Positions 57,855-64,000 of a DNA stretch of 64,000 bases are shown in pieces. The notes under the pieces are model-generated. The model had not been told where the DNA came from and did no database searches. It saw only the letters and a list, made by a program, of their open reading frames with translations. The stretch comes from SZUA-430 sp965227535 (GTDB lineage Bacteria; Pseudomonadota; Alphaproteobacteria; Micropepsales; Micropepsaceae). Position numbers and translations under genes: made by a program. Positions within the stretch are counted from its first letter, which is position 1; every line of letters begins with the position of its first letter. The stretch spans positions 434,001-498,000 of the forward strand of contig OZ245761.1 in NCBI GenBank assembly GCA_965227535.1, in the 5' to 3' direction.

Positions 57855-58969
57855 CGCGATTTGATCGCGCCGAAAACGTCGGCGATGAGATCGACGATGG
57901 GGCCGCTCTCCTCTCCGTAGAAAGAATTGAGCATAACGATCACCGCATCCTGCGACGGTGCAATGACGATCAGCTGCCCGCCAAACCCGCGCGCGAAAAA
58001 CACGTCTTCCGGCAGCTTGTCCGACACGGGGTACTTGCCCGTCTGAGGATTGCGCGCGTTCAGCCAAAAGAGCGCGCCGTATTGCCCCTGAGAGGCTGCC
58101 GTGGTCTGCGCCGCGCCGCGGGCCCAGTCGCGCGGCACGAGTTGGCGCATCTCCCACAAGCCGCTGTTCAGGTAGAGCAGGCCAAACTTAGCGTAATCCC
58201 GTGCCGTCGCATGAACGTACGAACTCGCGATCCACGTCCCCGATGCATCGAACTCGGCAACCGCGCTCGTCATGCCAAGAGGCTTGAACAAGCGATCGCG
58301 CACGAACGCGCCATACGCTTCTCGCCCGCCCAGGGCATCGCGCAGAACTCGCGATAGAATATTTGCCGAACCACTGGAGTACGCCCATACGTTACCGGGC
58401 GCATGCGCAAGCGATGCACGTGCGGCCGAGGCGCCGACATCGCCACGCCCGGCGCCGAACAACATCTGCATCGCCTCTGACGTGGTGTCCCCATAATCCT
58501 CACGGAAGGACAGGCCGTCCGTCATCTGAGCCAGCTGCCGCAAGGTGATCGCGCGTCGCGGATCGTCGGCGCCTTGCCATTCCGGCACAGGCGCGGGCGC
58601 ATCTGGTTTGAGCTTGCCGTCACCGATCGCGATCCCCAGCGCAGCATGCAGCAAGCTCTTGGACACGGACCATGACTGCAGCCGCGTCTCCGCAGTGACG
58701 CCTTGCGAATACCGCTCCGCCGCCAAGCGGCCGTGCACAATGACCACCATCGCGCGCGTCCTCATCAAGGACGCCGGCCGGGACCCATCGAAGGCCCGTC
58801 CAATAATGCCCTCGACCGCCGTGCGAAGGGGATCGCCCGTCGCGTATTCCGCCCAGCCGTCCGTGGGGTAGGGCGTCTTGTCCTGTCCCGCGGGCAACGG
58901 CACCATATCGGCCGCGCGCACGCCCACCGCCAACACACACACCAGCACGAACGCCGCGAACTCTTTCAT
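57851..58969 (-). CDS. Secreted class-C-type serine hydrolase
   Basis: The 372-residue protein has a signal peptide (MKEFAAFVLVCVLAVGVRAA). It has the beta-lactamase/penicillin-binding fold motifs: SVSKS (S-x-x-K nucleophile), YSSGS (in the Y-x-N position), and a late FARGFGGQLIVI region in place of KTG. It resembles 6-aminohexanoate-dimer hydrolase and esterase-like members rather than true beta-lactamases. It is divergent from a small gene (59016-59312) that looks like the N-terminal domain of longer relatives. Confidence 0.9.
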   Translation of the reverse strand: MKEFAAFVLVCVLAVGVRAADMVPLPAGQDKTPYPTDGWAEYATGDPLRTAVEGIIGRAFDGSRPASLMRTRAMVVIVHGRLAAERYSQGVTAETRLQSWSVSKSLLHAALGIAIGDGKLKPDAPAPVPEWQGADDPRRAITLRQLAQMTDGLSFREDYGDTTSEAMQMLFGAGRGDVGASAARASLAHAPGNVWAYSSGSANILSRVLRDALGGREAYGAFVRDRLFKPLGMTSAVAEFDASGTWIASSYVHATARDYAKFGLLYLNSGLWEMRQLVPRDWARGAAQTTAASQGQYGALFWLNARNPQTGKYPVSDKLPEDVFFARGFGGQLIVIAPSQDAVIVMLNSFYGEESGPIVDLIADVFGAIKSR

Positions 58970-59015
58970 TGCATCGCCTCCCCGCCAACCATCACTATAC
59001 CGCCGGGAGGGCGCG

Positions 59016-59312
59016 ATGGAGACGCGGATTTTGGTCTTGTTCGTAGGGCTGTTGATCGTGGGCGGCGCTTACGCGGTGCACGTGGCCGACCAAGCCGGCG
59101 TGGCAGCGGCCGCGATGGCGAAGGTCAGTTGCTCGTGCGTCTTCGTCGACGGCCGAACGCTTGAATCATGCCGTGCCGACGATCCGCCTGGATTCGAGCA
59201 AGTCGCCGTCGAGATCGACGAGAAGGGTAAAGCCGCCGTCGGCCGCCTGCTCGGCGTCATCACGCGCCGCGCTACATACAGCGAAGCCTACGGCTGCACG
59301 CTGGAGCCCTGA
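59016..59312 (+). CDS. Small secreted/anchored Cys protein, possibly split N-terminal domain of a serine hydrolase
   Basis: The 98-residue product has an N-terminal helix (ILVLFVGLLIVGGAYAVHV) and a soluble part SCSCVFVDGRTLESCRADDP...GLL-GVITRRATYSEAYGCTLEP with several cysteines. From memory, some class-C serine hydrolases start with a similar CSGVFVSGR...ARTAVYRPGLGCTL region, and a serine hydrolase lies next door on the other strand. GGGAGG precedes ATG 59016. Coupled in orientation with acyP, 3 nt downstream. Uncertain. Confidence 0.7.
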   Translation: METRILVLFVGLLIVGGAYAVHVADQAGVAAAAMAKVSCSCVFVDGRTLESCRADDPPGFEQVAVEIDEKGKAAVGRLLGVITRRATYSEAYGCTLEP

Positions 59313-59315
59313 TCC

Positions 59316-59600
59316 ATGACCGAGCCCACGATATTCCGCCTGCGCATCAAAGGGCGCGTCCAGGGCGTCGGCTTCCGCGATTGGGCAAGCGACGAAGCCA
59401 CGTCGCGCAAGCTCGACGGCTGGATCAGAAACCGCAGCGACGGCTCGGTTGAATTGCTCGTTGCGGGTACGGATGAGAACGTCCAGGACATGCTGCGCGC
59501 CCTGACCCAGGCGCCGCCGCTGGCGCAGGTTCACAACATCGACATACACAAAGAAGCCGCCCCACCGCCCGCCGGCTTCGTACGAAAACCGACAATCTGA
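59316..59600 (+). CDS. acyP: Acylphosphatase
   Basis: The 94-residue enzyme has the family signature: RIKGRVQGVGFRDWASDEA (catalytic Arg in GVGFR) and LDGWIRNRSDGSVELLVAG (catalytic Asn). It hydrolyses acyl phosphates. It starts 3 nt after the upstream small gene, so they are cotranscribed. A hairpin that overlaps an EcfG-like promoter follows the stop. Confidence 0.96.
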   Translation: MTEPTIFRLRIKGRVQGVGFRDWASDEATSRKLDGWIRNRSDGSVELLVAGTDENVQDMLRALTQAPPLAQVHNIDIHKEAAPPPAGFVRKPTI

Positions 59601-59601
59601 C

Positions 59602-59621
59602 CGGGAACCGAACGGTTCCCG
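59602..59621 (+). terminator. Hairpin behind acyP
   Basis: A perfect 8-bp stem (CGGGAACC/GGTTCCCG) with a GAAC loop starts one base after the acyP stop. It overlaps the -35 element of the candidate EcfG promoter, so the same bases may serve both ends. No U-run directly follows. Confidence 0.5.
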
Positions 59622-59628
59622 ACACGTT
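59604..59628 (+). promoter_or_regulatory. EcfG (general stress response) promoter candidate
   Basis: GGAAC (59604-59608), exactly 16-nt spacer, CGTT (59625-59628): a full match to the alphaproteobacterial EcfG consensus GGAAC-N16/17-CGTT. It points at the hybrid kinase gene, whose ATG is about 97 nt downstream. Confidence 0.6.
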
Positions 59629-59725
59629 TATCGCCTTACGGTCCGGTGTGCCCTGCGTCGGACTTGGGGGACGACAATGCAAACTTGCCTTAACGACAGC
59701 CACGGAATCGGGAGGCAGCGCCGGC

Positions 59726-62700
59726 ATGGGCAGGGGTGATGTGCGCGAACGTTCGCAGTCGAGCCTCCCCGCCTTCCTGGCCGAAGGCGATGGTATGCGT
59801 GCCCGCATCCGCAACCACGACTGGGCATCGACCCCCTTAGGCCCCATCGAGTCGTGGCCGCAGAGCCTCTGCACGGTGGTCCGCATCATGCTGACGTCGC
59901 GGTATGCGATGTGGATGGCATGGGGGCCCGAACTCACCTTCTTCTGCAACGACGCCTATCTGCCCACCGTCGGCATCAAACGCGACTGGGTGCTGGGCAG
60001 CCGCTCCGACAAAGTGTGGGAAGAAATCTGGCCCGACATCGGCCCTCGCATCGAACACGTGCTCACGACGGGCGAGGCGACCTGGGATGAGGGTCTGCTT
60101 CTATTCCTAGAACGCAGCGGCTTTACTGAAGAGACGTACCACACGTTCTCCTACAGCCCCCTCGCCGACGACAGTGGCTCGATCACGGGCATGCTGTGCG
60201 TCGTCACCGAAGTCACCGAACGTGTCGTGGGCGAACGCCGCCTCGGCACCTTGCGCGACCTCGGCGTCCGACTGGCCGGCGCCCGCTCGGTTGACGAAGT
60301 CTTGGCCGGCGTCGATGCTTGCTTGGCGACGGAGGGCCGCGATCTTCCCTTCGCGCTGACGTATTTGTTCGACGAACGCCATGAACGCCTGGCGCGCTCA
60401 TCTGTCGTCGGCCTACCGAAACACCATCCGCTTGCACCCCCGGCGATCGACTCGGCGGATCCGGCCGGTCGCTGGCCCGCTGGCGAAGTGATCGCGACCG
60501 GCGTGCCGCACGAAGTCGCCCTGGGTACGCTGGACCCGCCGCTGATCGGCGGCCCGTGGGAGCGACCGCCGACAGACGCCTTCATCGTGCCGATCGCGCA
60601 GCAAGGACAGTCGCGCGCCTCCGGCGTTTTTATTGCGGGGCTCAATCCGTTCCGCTCATTGGACGAGGATTATGTCGGCTTCATCAATCTCTTCGTCGCC
60701 CAAGTCGCCAGCGCCCTCGCCGGCGCGCAATCCTTCGAAGCCGAGCGCCGCCGCGCGGAAGCTCTGGCCGAAATCGATCGTGCCAAAACGCTGTTCTTCT
60801 CCAACGTCTCGCATGAATTCCGAACGCCGCTGACGCTGATGCTGGGGCCGCTGGAAGAAATCCTGTCCCGACCCGACGGCGAGATCGGAGCCTGGCGCAA
60901 CGACCTCGCGCTCATGCAACGCAACGGCCTGCGCTTGCTGCGTCTCGTCAACGCACTGCTCGACTTCTCGCGCGTCGAGGCGGGCAGGTTTCAAGCGAAA
61001 TTCGAACCGGTCGATCTCGCTCATCTGACCGCGGAATTGGCGTCGAACTTCCGCTCCGCCATCGACAAGGCCGGCCTACGCCTCACATTCGACGGCGACG
61101 GTCTACCCGAACACGTCCATGTCGATCGTGACATGTGGGAGAAGGTCGTCCTGAACCTGCTTTCGAACGCCTTCAAATTCACGTTCGAGGGCGAGATAGC
61201 GGTCCACACGAAGCCCTCGTCGGACGGCAAGGCGGCCGAGGTCACCATCCGCGACACCGGCATCGGGATTCCGCACGCAGAACTCCCGCACCTCTTCGAA
61301 CGCTTCCGCCGCGTCGAAGGCGCACGCGGACGCTCCATCGAAGGCAGCGGCATCGGCCTCGCGCTGGTCCAAGAACTCGTCAAACTGCACGGCGGCACGA
61401 TCCGCGTGGACAGCAAGGTGGGCGAGGGCAGCGCCTTTACAGTGTCCCTGCCATTCGGCACGCGGCATTTGCCGACGGAAAGCATCGGCGGACCGCGCAG
61501 CGGCCAGTCGTCGACGAACGTGCGCGCGCAAGTCTACCTCGACGAAGCGCTCGGCTGGCTCAGCGAAGATGAAAGATCCGCCGCCGAACGCCTGCCGTCA
61601 TCTGCCGCCGAAGACATCGATGTCTCGGCCACCGGCGCGGACGCACAAGGGCAGCTCGTCGTACTCGCCGACGACAACGCCGACATGCGCAACTACGTGC
61701 GCCGGCTGCTGCAGGCGGCGGGCTATCGCGTCGCCGCGTATCCGGACGGCGCGGAAGCACTCGCCGCCATCCGCAAGCACAAGCCGGACCTGGTGCTCTC
61801 CGACGTGATGATGCCGAACCTCGACGGCTTCGGCTTGCTCGCAGCTCTGCGCAGCGAACCGGACTTGCGCGACCTGCCGATCCTGCTGCTCTCCGCCCGC
61901 GCCGGCGACGAAGCGAAGGTCGAGGGCCTAAGCTTCGGCGCCGACGATTATCTGACGAAGCCGTTCGCCGCCCGCGAGTTGATCGCGCGCGTCGAAGTGA
62001 ACCTGCGCCTCGCCGAAATCCGCCGCGAAAGCGCCCGCGCCCTACGCGAAGAAGCAAACCTGCTCGAACGCCTGAACAAGGTCGGCACAGCCATCGCCGC
62101 CGAACTCGAACTTGAGCGCAGCGTCCAAGTCGTCACCGACGCCGCAACCGAACTTTCGGGCGCCGCTTACGGCGCCTTCTTCTACAACGTCGCCACCGAG
62201 CAGGGCGAAACCTACACCCTCTACGCACTCTCCGGCGCGCCGCGCGAAGCGTTCGAGACGTTTCCAATGCCGCGCAACACGCCCGTCTTTGACCCGACCT
62301 TCGACGGCGAAGGCCTCCTCCGTTCGCCCGACATCACCAAGGACCCTCGCTTCGGCCACAATGCGCAATACGACAGCACGCACGAAGGCCATCTGCCGGT
62401 GCGCAGCTATCTCGCGGCCCCGGTCGTATCGAGCGCCGGTGAAGTGTTGGGAGGTCTGTTCTTTGGCCATCCCGACATCGACGTATTCGATGAACGCGCA
62501 GAGCGTCTGGTTGCCGGCATCGCGATCCAAGCCGCCATAGGCATCGACAAGGCGCGCCTTTACCGCTCCGCTCAGAACGAAATCGAACGCCGCAAGGTGG
62601 TCGAAACGGCGCTCCGCGAAAGCGAAGCGGTGCTGGAGAACAAAGTCGTCGAACGCACCGCCGAACTCTCGACCGCCAACGAACGCCTGCGCGCCGAAGC

Positions 62701-64000
62701 CCACGAACGCGAACGCGCCGAGTTTGCGCTGCGCCAAGCCCAGAAGATGGAAGGCATCGGCCAACTGACCGGCGGCGTCGCGCACGACTTCAACAACCTG
62801 CTCACCATCATCATCGGCAACCTGGAATCCGTGCAGCGGCAGCTGCGCGATCCCCAGCGTCCGGTGGCAGCCCTCGAACGCTCGGCCCAACAGGCGATGC
62901 GCGGCGCCCAGCGCGCGGCGTCTCTCACGCAGCGCCTGCTTGCCTTCTCGCGCCAACAGCCGCTCGATCCCAAGACCATCGACGTCAATCGCCTCGTCGG
63001 CGGCATGTCGGATTTGATGCGCAGAACCATCGGCGAGCAGGTTGCCGTCGAGACGGTGCTGGCGGGCGGATTGTGGGTCGTCCACGCCGATCCCAATCAG
63101 CTCGAAGTCGCGATCTTGAACTTGGCCGTGAACGCCCGCGACGCCATGCCGGATGGCGGCAAGCTCACCATCGAAACCGCGAACGCTTACCTGGACGAAG
63201 GTTACGCCGCCTCGCAAACCGAAGTTGTGCCGGGTCAGTACGTGGTCGTCGCGATCACCGACAACGGCATCGGCATGAGCAAGGACACGCTCGCCCGCGC
63301 CTTCGAACCGTTCTTCACGACCAAGGACGTCGGCCACGGCACCGGTCTCGGCCTGTCGCAAGTTTACGGCTTCGTGAAGCAGTCCGGCGGTCACGTGAAG
63401 CTCTATAGCGAACTTGGCCATGGAACGACGGTCAAGATCTACCTGCCTCGCGTCCTCTCGTCGGTGGCGGCTGTCGAACCCGAACAACAGATCCAAGCGC
63501 CCGGTGCAACGCGCACCGAATCCGTCCTTGTGGTCGAAGACGACGACGACGTTCGCGCTTACACCACCGGTATCCTGCGCGAACTCGGCTACCGCGTCGT
63601 CGAGGCGCCCGACGCAAAATCGGCGCTGGCCGTGCTTCAAGCGGATCCCGAGATCAAAGTCCTCTTCACCGACGTCGGCTTGCCGGGCGGCATGAACGGC
63701 CGCCAACTCGCCGACGAGGCCCGCCGCCGCCGCCCCGACCTCAGGGTCCTGTTCACGACCGGTTACGCGCGCAACGCCATCGTGCACGACGGCAGGCTCG
63801 ATCCCGGCGTTCAACTCATCACCAAGCCCTTCACCTACGTTGCACTGGCAGCCAAGTTGCGCGACGTCATCGACGCCGCCCCATCGTCGAACCGCATCCT
63901 GGTCGTCGAGGACGAAGTGCTGCTGCAAATGCTCGCGGTCGACTCACTGGAAGAGATCGGGTTCACCGCCCAGACGGCGGGATCGGCGACGGCCGCGCTC
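59726..64000 (+). CDS. Double hybrid sensor histidine kinase (partial, runs off right edge)
   Basis: An open frame of 1425 codons reaches the window end without a stop. Domain order: PAS-like (about 25-150, opening DWASTPLGPIESWPQSL), GAF (about 170-340), HisKA with His 363 (FFSNVSHEFRTPLTLML), HATPase (about 465-585, DTGIGIP), receiver with Asp 693 (LVLSDVMMPN), GAF (about 785-945), coiled coil, HisKA with His 1020 (GGVAHDFNNLLTIIIGNL), HATPase (about 1110-1240), receiver with Asp 1316 (VLFTDVGLPGG), and a third receiver starting ILVVEDEVLLQML that is cut. It appears soluble, with no membrane helix. The ATG is preceded by GGGAGG at a long spacing; later starts are possible. An EcfG-like promoter lies upstream. 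Confidence 0.9.
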   Translation, partial: MGRGDVRERSQSSLPAFLAEGDGMRARIRNHDWASTPLGPIESWPQSLCTVVRIMLTSRYAMWMAWGPELTFFCNDAYLPTVGIKRDWVLGSRSDKVWEEIWPDIGPRIEHVLTTGEATWDEGLLLFLERSGFTEETYHTFSYSPLADDSGSITGMLCVVTEVTERVVGERRLGTLRDLGVRLAGARSVDEVLAGVDACLATEGRDLPFALTYLFDERHERLARSSVVGLPKHHPLAPPAIDSADPAGRWPAGEVIATGVPHEVALGTLDPPLIGGPWERPPTDAFIVPIAQQGQSRASGVFIAGLNPFRSLDEDYVGFINLFVAQVASALAGAQSFEAERRRAEALAEIDRAKTLFFSNVSHEFRTPLTLMLGPLEEILSRPDGEIGAWRNDLALMQRNGLRLLRLVNALLDFSRVEAGRFQAKFEPVDLAHLTAELASNFRSAIDKAGLRLTFDGDGLPEHVHVDRDMWEKVVLNLLSNAFKFTFEGEIAVHTKPSSDGKAAEVTIRDTGIGIPHAELPHLFERFRRVEGARGRSIEGSGIGLALVQELVKLHGGTIRVDSKVGEGSAFTVSLPFGTRHLPTESIGGPRSGQSSTNVRAQVYLDEALGWLSEDERSAAERLPSSAAEDIDVSATGADAQGQLVVLADDNADMRNYVRRLLQAAGYRVAAYPDGAEALAAIRKHKPDLVLSDVMMPNLDGFGLLAALRSEPDLRDLPILLLSARAGDEAKVEGLSFGADDYLTKPFAARELIARVEVNLRLAEIRRESARALREEANLLERLNKVGTAIAAELELERSVQVVTDAATELSGAAYGAFFYNVATEQGETYTLYALSGAPREAFETFPMPRNTPVFDPTFDGEGLLRSPDITKDPRFGHNAQYDSTHEGHLPVRSYLAAPVVSSAGEVLGGLFFGHPDIDVFDERAERLVAGIAIQAAIGIDKARLYRSAQNEIERRKVVETALRESEAVLENKVVERTAELSTANERLRAEAHERERAEFALRQAQKMEGIGQLTGGVAHDFNNLLTIIIGNLESVQRQLRDPQRPVAALERSAQQAMRGAQRAASLTQRLLAFSRQQPLDPKTIDVNRLVGGMSDLMRRTIGEQVAVETVLAGGLWVVHADPNQLEVAILNLAVNARDAMPDGGKLTIETANAYLDEGYAASQTEVVPGQYVVVAITDNGIGMSKDTLARAFEPFFTTKDVGHGTGLGLSQVYGFVKQSGGHVKLYSELGHGTTVKIYLPRVLSSVAAVEPEQQIQAPGATRTESVLVVEDDDDVRAYTTGILRELGYRVVEAPDAKSALAVLQADPEIKVLFTDVGLPGGMNGRQLADEARRRRPDLRVLFTTGYARNAIVHDGRLDPGVQLITKPFTYVALAAKLRDVIDAAPSSNRILVVEDEVLLQMLAVDSLEEIGFTAQTAGSATAAL

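Noticed and set aside
62042..63928. Long minus-strand open frame of 628 codons
   Set aside because: It lies antisense to the hybrid kinase, whose frame shows domain motifs throughout; in high-GC coding DNA the opposite frame often stays open. The antisense product is Arg/Asp/Gly-rich with no recognisable domain.

Overview
The window is a high-GC alphaproteobacterial chromosome segment. The markers are the ntrB-ntrC-ntrY-ntrX-dat-hfq-hflX order, a fused ispDF, a pyruvate dehydrogenase locus whose E1 beta subunit carries its own lipoyl domain, and GGAAC-N16/17-(C/G)GTT promoter-like sites of the alphaproteobacterial EcfG type. I cannot fix the genus; a Caulobacterales/Hyphomonadales-like relative is only a guess. 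I see no rRNA, tRNA, insertion sequence, CRISPR array or phage block.

Layout. 0.3-3.6 kb (minus): four tandem secreted pilin-like proteins (spore-coat-U/chaperone-usher-subunit type) and a PapD-like chaperone, with a hairpin close behind each pilin-like gene and no usher in view. 4.2-7.1 kb (minus): a Lys-rich small protein, a cold-shock protein, a hemolysin-III/PAQR membrane protein, a two-helix membrane protein and a four-repeat Cys-rich secreted protein. 7.3-9.6 kb: a DUF485-ActP acetate/solute symporter operon. 9.5-14.4 kb: a partner-switch signalling cassette (RsbW-like kinase, FecR, OmpA-like lipoprotein, CHASE2-SpoIIE phosphatase, metallo-beta-lactamase-fold hydrolase, STAS antagonist). 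14.6-25.7 kb: zinc alcohol dehydrogenase, mepA, secG, pyrG, two short Pro-rich membrane proteins with EcfG-like promoters, kdsA, a MAPEG protein, a neurotransmitter:sodium symporter, a repetitive secreted protein and eno. 25.7-34.4 kb: a Sel1-prolyl-4-hydroxylase fusion, ftsB, and the pyruvate dehydrogenase genes pdhA/pdhB/pdhC/lpdA with a CARDB-like secreted protein and a MAPEG protein placed between pdhA and pdhB. 34.4-42.7 kb: accessory and regulatory genes (DUF559, HxlR-nitroreductase, MarR-S41 protease, ppa, DUF2786, MsrQ-like/TetR, acyl-ACP synthetase). 42.9-47.7 kb: lipA-ratA, pncC, pgpA, ispDF, dusB. 47.7-57.9 kb: the nitrogen two-component systems ntrBC and ntrYX, then dat, hfq and hflX. 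57.9-64 kb: a class-C serine hydrolase, a small Cys protein, acylphosphatase, and a very large double hybrid histidine kinase that runs off the right edge.

How it works together. The core genes serve central carbon flow (Eno, PDH complex, LipA for lipoylation), the envelope (KdsA, PgpA, IspDF, SecG, MepA, FtsB), and nitrogen or stress signalling. Intergenic DNA holds at least six kinds of long imperfect inverted repeat (REP/MITE-like), often placed as terminators between convergent genes or inside operons. Genes are tightly packed: ATGA start/stop overlaps are common and five convergent pairs share a CTAA/CTAG tetranucleotide.

The items most worth a second look are the partner-switch/FecR/CHASE2 cassette, the two families of short-repeat secreted proteins (6.5 kb and 23.5 kb), the EcfG-like promoters, the DUF559 gene bracketed by two 137-bp inverted repeats, the repeat-derived ORF bridging ntrB and ntrC, and the double hybrid kinase.
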